Positions 59,701 to 64,000 of a stretch of 64,000 nucleotides of DNA are shown piece by piece. The number at the start of each line of letters is the position of its first letter. The stretch's first letter is position 1. Location: positions 257,153,863 through 257,217,862 of the forward strand of contig CP136064.1 of the NCBI GenBank assembly GCA_032622095.1. The letters are read 5' to 3'. The notes beneath the pieces were generated by a model. That model made no database searches. It was not told where the DNA came from and saw nothing but the letters and a program-made list of their open reading frames with translations. A program made the position numbers and the translations under genes. This stretch comes from Siphonodentalium dalli (taxonomy: Eukaryota; Mollusca; Scaphopoda; Gadilida; Siphonodentaliidae).

Positions 59701-62700
59701 AGCTATATTTGTTAGCTTCTTTGAATATTACGCAGCAGGAACTATTCATTACAGTCTCGCTTTTAATACTGTCTGTGACCTGGATGGTATCGACTGGTTA
59801 TTGTACCTCCACCCCCTCACACCCCCATGTAACAATGTTATGAGGGGTATATATCAATCAGCTTGTCCGTACGTTTGTTCGTCCGTCCTTTGAAAAAAAA
59901 TTTGTCTGGGCTTGTATTCCTGCATTTTTCGGTCAATTATCATAGATCAGAGAAAGGTGCAAACGTGCATCAGTAAAATAATAGATGTTTCTCTTGACAA
60001 ATGAAATTGATTTAACCCTTTACTCAACAGAACGGCCCTGTGCCAATGCATTCTCTTATATATGCGAGGCGACCTATTGCGAGTCGACCATAGGTCGCCT
60101 CGCATATATAAGAGAATGCATTGGCTTAAAACATTAAAAATTATTAAAGAATGTAAGAAAAAATGGTAAAAACTGTTAAAAAAAGATTTTTTTTACGCCA
60201 ATGCATTCTCTTATATATGCGAGGCGACCTATGGTCGACTCGCATATATAAGAGAATGCATTGGCACAAGGCATAACTGTAACCATCACAATGTGGTCAA
60301 TGAGCCGGTTCCAATGATATCCATATTTGTATGGTTTTATTGAGACAGACCCAAGATAATTTAGGCTGTTGAAGCTTTATTTGGCAGTTTTTGGCCGGTT
60401 TGTTGGGTAAAGGGTTAAACCTTTCATGACTGAATCTGTGCTGATGCAGCATTAAAGATCCATTGCCAGTGCATTCTCTTGTATATATGCGAGTCTCGCA
60501 TATATAATGGATGCCCTGACTTACAATGTCAAGGTAAATATTGTTAGGCTAATCTATTCTCTCATATATGCAAGGCTCCCTATGGAAGACTCGCATATAT
60601 AAGAGAATGCATTGGCACAGGGTTTTTGCAAAATTTCAGGAAGCTCCAGTCATGGAAGGGTTACTAGTTATATGTAAATCACCTGCATGGAATAGTAGTT
60701 TCTTATTAGGCCAATATGAATAAATTAATAGATTCTCTGCCAACTTTGTACCAAAATTGGGGCAGGCGGGTGAATTAAATGTTTTCTATTTTATTCTTAA
60801 CCCTTTACCCAACAAAACCGGCCAAATAAAGCTTCAACAGCCTAAAATATCTTCGGTCTGTCTCAATAACACCATACAAATATGGATATCATTGGAATCG
60901 GCTCCTTGACTACAGTGTGATAGTTACAGTTATGCCCTGTGCCAATGCATTCTCTTATATATGCGAGTCGACCATAGGTCGCCTCGCATATATAAGAGAA
61001 TGCATTGGCCTAAAAAAATCTTTTTCTTACATTCTTTAACAATTTTATAATTTTTAATGTGTTAAGCCAATGCATTCTCTTATATATGCGAGGCGACCTA
61101 TGGTCGACTCGCATATATAAGAGAATGCATTGGCACATGGCCCTTCTGTTGGGTAAAGGGTTAAGGCTTATATTTAACCCTTTCTATACTAAATAGTCAT
61201 TGACGAGCTGTTTGTTGAACTTATTATCTAAACATTTCCCACCAATGTATAAGAAACTTCCGCATTTGCATTATCCTTTGGTCTGTCTGTCGTAAAATCG
61301 GATGTATGTCTCTGGAACTCTCTATTAAAATTAGGTTCTGTTTTGAACAGATTCCCTCCATTTAATTGGAGAGTGGCGCGCAGACTACGCGCGATTTCAT
61401 TGGTTTATGGTATAACAGATCACTTCACTTCACATTTTCTCATCTTCGAGTTTTTATCTGTCAACGATATTCATGACTGATTATTCTTTGATTGCATTTA
61501 TAACTATTTCTAAATACTACGATTCTCACAAACATTTACTATGCCAGGAATTCACTCCTTATTTGGAAACGGTTTATTACGTCATGTTGGGAATGCCCTG
61601 TGTCGTCGTAGAAATGAAATATAATGGACACTTGTAGAGACGTACATCCATTAGGATATTTGTCGGCTTTTGAAAGAGACTGATCAATAGACTACAAAAT
61701 TATTTAAATGCCCAATTTGATTGAAATATACTGATTAATGGGTCATTGCAATGTACTCTGAAGGTTAAGGCATAAGAACAGTTTACCTCACAATTATCCA
61801 AATACAAAAAGAGGGGGGGGGGGGGGCGTAAATATGGTTGGGAGGGGATGAGATTCTAACAATTTTCCTGTATTGCCCTCTATCAAATACGACCTTGGAG
61901 ACAACATGTTAGAATGAAGCTAGGAATCGGTCCCATATGTACATTATATATTCTATGATGAAAGACATGGATTTATAATGCTAAGCCCCCAGCAGGAAAC
62001 AGTCAGATGATAGAGAATAAGAAGCGTTCATGGATTCACAGTTTCTTATAAACAAGATACGACATCGGAGACATAATGTCAGAATGCTGCTATGAATGGG
62101 TCCCACATGCACCTTATACAGTAATGCCATAAATAATCGACTCCTTAACCACAGCAGAATTATGGGTAATTTTCAGGATTTAGTCGGAAATATGGCTTGT
62201 TGCCATTCATCGGAAAGCTCTCAGTGAGAGCTTTCTGATGAATGGCAACAAGCCATATTTCCGAATAAATCCTGAAAAATTAACCATAATTCTGCTGTGG
62301 TTAAGGAGTCGATTATTTAGGGCATTACTGTTTATTCTATGACGAAAGACATGCATTTGATATGCAAAGCCCCCAGCAGGAAAGAGTCAGATCAGTTAGA
62401 GAATAGGAAGCGTTCATGGATTCACAGTTTCTTATCAACCAGATAGGACATGGGAGACATAATGACAGAATGCTGCTATGAATGGGTCACACATGCACAT
62501 TAACAAACGACATGCATTTGATATGCAAAGCCCCCAGCATGAAAGTGTCAGATCAGTTAGAGAATAGGAAGCGTTCATGGATTCACAGTTTCTTATCAAC
62601 CAGATCGGACATGGGAGACATAATGACAGAATGCTGCTATGAATGGGTCACACATGCACATTAACAAACGACATGCATTTGATATGCAAATCCCTCAGCA

Positions 62701-64000
62701 GTTAACTCAGTAAGATAATAGAAACCTGTATGGATTCACTGTTTCTCATATAATTAGATAAAACAGAAGTTGTCGGACAAGTTTCTGTAAGAAAAGTAAT
62801 TGATAAAATTGATTAGTGGTAGAGTATCCCGGTGATCTAAATTCTGTCGCGATAAAATTGTTCTCAGTTTCTATAGCGTATCCGTTAGACAACGTATCGA
62901 GATAGGTGTGTTTGGAAGGCGTATTTACAGAGCGTCTGTTCTGGTGTCGCGGCGTGAGATATTCGGGCCAGAGCGGGGACACAACACTGATCAGTCACAG
63001 GTACTCTAGTCTGTCACAGGTCAAGTACAATCTAATGACATGAGATAGGTTACACGACCAAATAGAATATCAATACATTGATGGGCGTTGTTGCAGCATA
63101 TATCACCAATGCTAGCACAATAAACCGCTCGATAATATTCAGGTCAACAGCATTATTCAGGGGTAGACTCGCATGAATGTTCCCGCTGGGCAGTATTCAT
63201 AGCGAGCTAACAAGTAGATATCCACGATATATCTATTCTACTGGGATACCACCTGGGTGCTGGGCTGATGTAATATAAAAAGATTTTTAATTGGTCTAAA
63301 ATAGCCAGGTAATGTTCATGTCTGGGGAAAATCTTCAGGGGAGGCATCTGAAAATCCCACTAATTAGAATATATTTGAATCTGAGTAAGGTTTACAAAAG
63401 AATACAAAATAATGATGGCTATTCTCCTTAAAGTTGTTGTCACATGAAACACCTGATGCTAATTATTATTGCAATTTTTTTTTTAAATTAAATTTTTCAG
63501 AAAAAATCTACGTATTCAAACAAATTGATTTGTGGAAAAGACAGAGCACCAAATTAAATCCTGCAAATAGTTTGTCTGTCATTTGCAGAATGAGGTCCCC
63601 AGAGGGTGAATTTAGTGAAGCTGTCCCGCACAGCAGGCTAGCATCACCAAATTCACCCTCTGGGGACCTCATTCTGCTTCGTCCTCAACTATTATTTGAT
63701 TGAATTTCCCCAGTTGAAGTAGGTGATATTCACCATTGGTCACCTCGATTATACATTTTATCTGCTGCAAATTAGGGGAAGGGAAAAAAGTAACTGAAAA
63801 CAAAATTAATTTGAGAATATAGATACTTCCCAGAAGATAAGGCCTAGGCATAATGAGGTCCCCAGAGGGTGAGTTTGGTGATGTTAGCTCAATGTGTGGG
63901 ATAGAATTGCTAAATTCACCCTCTGGGGACCTCATTCTGCAAATGACAAATTTGCAAATTTGCTGGCTTGAGCAAATGAGTACAAACATAGGTTTATTTT
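30961..64000 (+). CDS. WRAP73: WRAP73 (WDR8), 5' part; gene continues past the right edge
   Basis: A WD40-repeat protein that works with SSX2IP at centrosomes and spindle poles in vertebrates, and as Wdr8 in fungi (family knowledge). Four exons are in the window: 30961-31029, 32400-32495, 33342-33398 and 55428-55544, phase 0 throughout, coding for 113 residues. The peptide runs [65 protein letters not shown] and [14 protein letters not shown], matching the human protein almost block by block over the first WD repeats. The frame upstream of the ATG is open but holds no earlier ATG; MNFSE is the family start. Intron 3 is 22 kb. No further exon was recognised before 64000. Confidence 0.93.
31030..32399. 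other. WRAP73: WRAP73 intron 1, no repeats recognised
   Basis: AT-rich, without ORFs or members of the repeat families. Confidence 0.5.
32400..32495 (+). CDS. WRAP73: WRAP73 exon 2
   Basis: 96 nt, 32 codons, phase 0 at both ends. It encodes [20 protein letters not shown] and [12 protein letters not shown], the end of the first WD blade and start of the next. The acceptor is ATTTTCAG and the donor GTATGA. Confidence 0.92.
32496..33341. other. WRAP73: WRAP73 intron 2
   Basis: Contains two short similar stretches (GGTCTGGGCCCCCTAACTTT and GGTCTCGGTCCCCCTAAATA with ATTTGGGC nearby), perhaps an old dispersed repeat. No exon. Confidence 0.4.
33342..33398 (+). CDS. WRAP73: WRAP73 exon 3
   Basis: 57 nt coding for [19 protein letters not shown] (human WSADSLFILCAMYKRGLVQ). 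The acceptor is TTCTTTCAG and the donor GTAAAT. It is followed by a 22-kb intron. Confidence 0.93.
34674..35181. mobile_element. Family H element (H7) carrying F1
   Basis: Left TTAA-CCTTTTCTATAATAGA, right TTTAGTATAAAAAGGG-TTAA. F1 sits at a TTAA inside its inner palindrome. Confidence 0.82.
34739..34975. mobile_element. Family F TTAA MITE (F1) inside a family H element
   Basis: TTAA-CCCTTTGAGTGCCAGGGGCC to CCTGGAACTCAAAGGG-TTAA. A single hairpin module, preceded by an A-rich tract. It interrupts H7 within ATAATAAGTTAAACAAATGA. Confidence 0.9.
35396..35612. mobile_element. Family B MITE, full length (WRAP73 intron 3)
   Basis: TA-CAGTAATGCCCTAAGTAAT to ATTACTTAGGGCATTACTG-TA. The centre is GGAAAGCTCTCGGCGAGAGC. 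Confidence 0.9.
35705..35832. mobile_element. Family E fragment
   Basis: GCTGGCGCAGCATTAAAGAT, part of one hairpin, then the right end AGCTCCAGTCATGGAAGGGT. Confidence 0.65.
37125..37306. mobile_element. Family B MITE with central deletion
   Basis: Both ends are present (left end mutated to AGAGTAATGTCCGAA). The centre is shortened, so the arms are unequal. Confidence 0.82.
38673..38722 (+). repeat. Poly-C tract, 50 bases
   Basis: An uninterrupted C run in WRAP73 intron 3, followed by CGAGACAG. Poly-G on the template strand can form quadruplexes and stall polymerases. The length may be an assembly estimate. Confidence 0.95.
38980..40640. repeat. Four-copy tandem repeat of about 420-540 bp
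   Basis: The block AAGCTGTGATGRGCAAACAT recurs at about 39076, 39498, 39949 and 40491. Each is followed by TTTGATCTGTTGATCAAACA (a near-palindrome) and CATAAGGCCCACTGCCTGAT. Copies 3 and 4 are preceded by GA-rich microsatellites (39855-39905, 40397-40440). Confidence 0.9.
40733..40948. mobile_element. Family B MITE, full length, more diverged
   Basis: TA-flanked palindrome with about a dozen mismatches between arms, inserted at the end of a long tandem repeat block. Confidence 0.85.
41885..42120. repeat. Dispersed repeat, copy 1
   Basis: TCTATAGTCATAACAATGTG and the next 100 or so bases recur at 42698-42840 in the same orientation with about 10-15% differences. Confidence 0.8.
42216..42404. 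mobile_element. Family E element, shortened
   Basis: TTAACTCTTCCATGACTGGA at left; right end CAGCTCCCATCATGAAAG. The hairpins are partly deleted. Confidence 0.72.
42407..42511. mobile_element. Family B half-element
   Basis: Left arm only (TACAGTATTGCCCTAAATAA to GCCATTCATC), directly abutting a decayed family E element. Confidence 0.75.
42698..42845. repeat. Dispersed repeat, copy 2
   Basis: Direct partner of 41885-42120, including ACAGGGACCACACATAATTG. The 600-bp gap between them holds decayed E and B elements, so a tandem duplication was later invaded. Confidence 0.8.
42898..43062. mobile_element. Family B MITE, internally deleted
   Basis: Left arm with CTAATTAATCGACCTCTTAA, right arm GGAGTCGATTATATAGGGCA, joined at AAAGATCTCATTACCC. 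The same deletion junction recurs at 44114-44275. Confidence 0.8.
43000..43172. repeat. Segmental duplication, copy 1
   Basis: Contains TGTTCCTGAGTAACACATGA and GTTCAGATGACCACGATTCA. It matches 44205-44375 nearly base for base, including the deletion junction of the neighbouring family B element. Confidence 0.88.
43326..43837. mobile_element. Family B right arm split by a family C element
   Basis: The right arm GAGAGCTTTCCGATGAATGG runs to CTGCTGTGGTTAA at 43411. It is interrupted by a complete family C element, then resumes GAGGTCGATTAATTAGAGCA-TTACTGTA at 43809. The nesting gives relative age: B older than C. Confidence 0.9.
43408..43808. mobile_element. Family C TTAA MITE (C3), inside family B
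   Basis: TTAA flanks at 43408-43411 and 43805-43808. Both hairpins intact. The internal sequence nearly matches C1. Confidence 0.93.
43850..43975. mobile_element. Family A fragment, left half
   Basis: AATAGTGTGTCTGTCATTTG followed by one foldback; stops at TTCATCCTCTGG. Confidence 0.6.
44114..44275. mobile_element. Family B MITE with the same deletion junction
   Basis: Identical junction (GGAAAGATCTCATTACCC) to the copy at 42898, and the same downstream sequence, so the two are duplicates of one region. Confidence 0.8.
44205..44700. repeat. Segmental duplication copy 2 with inverted partner arm
   Basis: The stretch GTGAACGTTCAGATGACCAC (44328-44365) meets an inverted, slightly diverged copy at about 44650-44692, so a foldback element of some 370 bp (CCACGATTCAATCGTA ends) may be complete here but only half present at 43,100. 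Confidence 0.7.
45075..45186. mobile_element. Family B half-element
   Basis: TACAGTAATGCCCTAAGTAA to GGAAAGCTCTCGGG; no right arm. Confidence 0.75.
45251..45697. mobile_element. Family A element, 447-bp form
   Basis: Flanked by perfect 8-bp GCAGAGTG (45243-45250, 45698-45705). It has the same internal modules as the 766-bp copy. A further broken family A piece at about 45725-45808 abuts a dispersed repeat ending in CCCCCTTTAA. Confidence 0.82.
46876..47139. mobile_element. Family E element
   Basis: Left CCCTCCCATGACTGGAGCC, right CTCCAATCATGAAAGGG-TTAA, two hairpins, centre ACCTTGACCTTGTAAGCC. Confidence 0.8.
47243..47415. mobile_element. Family B MITE with left-arm deletion
   Basis: The left arm stops at GGATTTAGTC and jumps to the right-arm GCTTTCCGATGAATGG. 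Right end GGGCATTACA. Confidence 0.82.
47520..47815. repeat. 72-bp tandem repeat, about four copies
   Basis: Unit start points near 47571, 47643, 47715 and 47787, exactly 72 bp apart. Each contains GTGCACCCCATGATGATTTC and AAACTGAAGAAATCTGACTT. Because 72 is divisible by three, frames stay open on both strands (plus 47569-47802, minus 47523-47792). Confidence 0.92.
48053..48216. repeat. Segmental duplication, copy 1 (partner at 50138)
   Basis: CATTTGTTGACTTTTCGTTT and about 160 bases onward recur at 50138-50300, 2.08 kb away, with few changes. The region between holds the SINE-bearing family A element and retroposon tails. Confidence 0.88.
48463..49563. mobile_element. Family A element of 1101 bp, interrupted by a SINE
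   Basis: Ends CAAGCCTGGGAATAGTGTGT and AAGGCTTG, flanked by perfect 8-bp ATTCACAG (48455-48462, 49564-49571). A SINE (48760-49064) and other sequence lie between the two foldback arms, so this copy is composite. Confidence 0.85.
48760..49064 (-). mobile_element. tRNA-derived SINE
   Basis: Read on the minus strand it starts GGGGCCTCGGTGGCTCAATC, with a pol III A box (TGGCTCAATCGG) and B box (GGTTCAAATCC), continues through a conserved-looking middle (CTAAAACTGGCAATGTCG) and ends in a CAAT-repeat tail. The 13-bp duplication TGCACATCTATGA flanks it (48747-48759, 49065-49077), the signature of target-primed reverse transcription. The middle and tail recall SINEs common in bivalves, but I cannot name the family with certainty. 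Confidence 0.9.
49780..50100. repeat. Two tandem copies of a retroposon-like tail
   Basis: ACTTGACATGTATGTTGGGC and ACTTGACCTGTAGTTTGTGC each precede CATTCCATTCAGTTGAGACT and TTATCATCTGGAAAC. The second ends in ACAGACAGACAGAC. It is related to 4975-5060. Confidence 0.65.
50138..50300. repeat. Segmental duplication, copy 2
   Basis: See the partner at 48053. Differences include a 4-base deletion in GCAAACAGTCAGAAG and several substitutions. Confidence 0.88.
50392..50791. mobile_element. Family C TTAA MITE (C4)
   Basis: TTAA flanks at 50392-50395 and 50788-50791. Same order of parts as C1. Confidence 0.92.
51000..51294. mobile_element. Family A fragment cut by a family G element
   Basis: Foldback pieces and spacer modules of family A end abruptly where the family G terminus TGTGACCCGCC begins at 51297. 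Confidence 0.6.
51295..51752. mobile_element. Family G element, complete
   Basis: Perfect inverted ends about 48 bp long, starting TGTGACCCGCCATATCAAAT, with TA flanks. Two hairpin modules surround a centre with a 20-odd bp palindrome (GGGCTCCCTGCAGGGT region). The centre is flipped relative to the copy at 3952. Confidence 0.88.
52490..52729. mobile_element. Family E element, left end lost
   Basis: Starts in GCAGCATTAAAGATCCTGTG and ends CAGACATGGAAGGG-TTAA. Both hairpins are present. Confidence 0.75.
53397..53537. mobile_element. Family E fragment
   Basis: Contains hairpin halves and ACCTTGACCGTGTAAGCC; both ends are degraded. Confidence 0.6.
53608..53722. mobile_element. Family B half-element
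   Basis: AAATGCCCTAAATAATCGAC to AAAGCTCTTGCTGAGAG; no right arm. Confidence 0.7.
54204..54320. mobile_element. Family B MITE with large central deletion
   Basis: TACAGTTATGCCCTAAATAA, left arm to TCGGAAATAT, then AAGGAGTCGATTATTGAGGG and CATTACTGTA. Confidence 0.8.
54400..55090 (-). mobile_element. 3' remnant of a non-LTR retrotransposon (LINE)
   Basis: On the minus strand 54825-55070 reads a peptide with [20 protein letters not shown] followed by IW, the zinc-knuckle-like C..C-ETxxHxFWEC-W signature at the C terminus of LINE ORF2 proteins. The reverse transcriptase core is absent. A 26-bp duplication (TCGATTACACRCAGGTTCAT) breaks the frame upstream. Confidence 0.65.
55428..55544 (+). CDS. 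WRAP73: WRAP73 exon 4
   Basis: 117 nt, 39 codons: [39 protein letters not shown]. Human has [20 protein letters not shown] then [15 protein letters not shown], so identity is very high and the assignment is secure. The acceptor is TATTTTCAG and the donor GTGAGT. The next exon should start like human LRITVWSL; I did not find it before 64000. Confidence 0.94.
55813..56055. mobile_element. Family F TTAA MITE (F2)
   Basis: Same structure as F1, inserted in a short tandem repeat (GTGTGGAGATATTTAATGAT) whose other units show the empty site. It is 270 bp downstream of WRAP73 exon 4. Confidence 0.92.
56214..56655. mobile_element. Family A element, 442-bp form, WRAP73 intron 4
   Basis: Ends CAAGTCTGGGTATAGTGTG and CACTATTTCCAGGCTGG. 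The flanks are AAAAGGGA on both sides (56206-56213, 56656-56663). Confidence 0.8.
58550..58740. repeat. 36-bp tandem repeat, about five copies
   Basis: Unit TTTATCAGAATGGCCATCTA plus TACACTTTGC and a short joint. The length of 36 keeps a 12-codon frame open ([12 protein letters not shown]), which explains the ORF there; not a gene. Confidence 0.9.
59060..59296. repeat. Tandem duplication of about 120 bp
   Basis: TCTTTTTCTGGTGAATTGTA to ATTTGGATTAGCTACA occurs twice (about 59047-59168 and 59169-59293). Confidence 0.85.
59365..59534. mobile_element. Family B MITE with internal deletion
   Basis: TA-CAGTAATGCTCTAAATAAT to ATTATTTAGAGCATTACTG-TA. The left arm lost the TCGGAAATATGGC part. Confidence 0.85.
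60012..60418. mobile_element. Family C TTAA MITE (C5), enlarged hairpin
   Basis: TTAA flanks 60012-60015 and 60415-60418. The left hairpin loop is duplicated (GCGACCTATTGCGAGTCGAC). Its right TTAA is also the left TTAA of a family E element. Confidence 0.9.
60415..60664. mobile_element. Family E element abutting C5
   Basis: Begins at the TTAA shared with C5, ACCTTTCATGACTGAATCTG, and ends CCAGTCATGGAAGGG-TTAC. Confidence 0.82.
60797..61164. mobile_element. Family C TTAA MITE (C6)
   Basis: Orientation as C2. TTAA on both sides. The spacer is shortened to TCTTTTTCTTACATTC. Confidence 0.9.
61174..61262. mobile_element. Family H fragment (H8)
   Basis: TTAACCCTTTCTATACTAAA then GTTTGTTGAACTTATTATCT; one arm only, nine bases after C6. 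Confidence 0.65.
61865..62765. repeat. Tandem array of about 160-bp units, split by a family B MITE
   Basis: Units marked by AAGCGTTCATGGATTCACAG occur at about 62027, 62408 and 62569, with older partial units at each end. The B element 62117-62332 interrupts one unit. The unit contains repeated GACATGCATTTGATATGCAA. Confidence 0.88.
62117..62332. mobile_element. Family B MITE inserted in a tandem array
   Basis: A full palindrome (CAGTAATGCCATAAATAATC to GGCATTACTG). It interrupts one unit of the 61865-62760 array; the neighbouring units show the uninterrupted site. Confidence 0.9.
62766..63554. other. Intronic stretch without recognised features
   Basis: No ORF of note, no WRAP73 exon and no member of the repeat families. 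Confidence 0.5.
63555..63950. mobile_element. Family A element near the right edge
   Basis: Left arm TTTGTCTGTCATTTGCAGAA, right arm inverse GCAAATGACAAA. Two GTCCCCAGAGGGTGAA palindromes surround a central spacer. The termini are decayed and I could not define the target duplication. Confidence 0.7.

Overview
The window is animal nuclear DNA, most likely from a mollusc and probably a bivalve. It is AT-rich, has small exons with GT/AG introns, and is packed with short non-autonomous DNA transposons. There are no bacterial or phage features. The mollusc call rests on a single p53-family gene that encodes both a p53-like and a SAM-containing p63/p73-like form, as described in molluscs, and on the repeat style. 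No database search was possible.

Two protein-coding genes are supported. (1) A p53/p63/p73-family gene on the minus strand, from a probable non-coding first exon near 30,264-30,325 to the last stop at 1,710. Fourteen exons were found (one non-coding, 13 coding) and every junction keeps frame. Exon 10 can be read through to a stop (454 aa, p53-like) or spliced at an internal GTATGT donor to three distal exons that encode a linker, a SAM domain and a p63-like C-terminal motif (613 aa). (2) The 5' part of WRAP73, a WD-repeat protein, on the plus strand from 30,961. Four exons (113 residues) are in the window, and a 22-kb intron separates exons 3 and 4. The rest lies beyond the right edge. The genes are head to head with about 1.5 kb between start codons. 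Human TP73 and WRAP73 are also neighbours, so this looks like an ancient linkage.

Layout: 1-1,709 3' flank; 1,710-18,730 distal SAM exons in MITE-rich introns; 18,096-18,506 an intronless ORF with a histone-fold-like pattern; 18,610-24,671 oligomerisation, DNA-binding and proline-rich exons; 24,672-30,330 N-terminal exons and promoter, poor in MITEs; 30,961-33,398 WRAP73 exons 1-3; 33,399-55,427 a repeat-filled intron; 55,428-55,544 WRAP73 exon 4; 55,545-64,000 intron 4.

The repeats form recognisable families: A (hAT-like, 8-bp target duplications), B (palindromic Tc1/mariner-like, TA), C, E, F and H (TTAA target, ends CCCTTT), G (ends TGTGACCCGCC) and J (Harbinger-like, TTA). C, E, F and G carry the same hairpin module although their ends differ. 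Other features are a tRNA-derived SINE inside a family A element, a LINE remnant, and several tandem arrays. One of these arrays has quadrupled the splice acceptor of the SAM exon.
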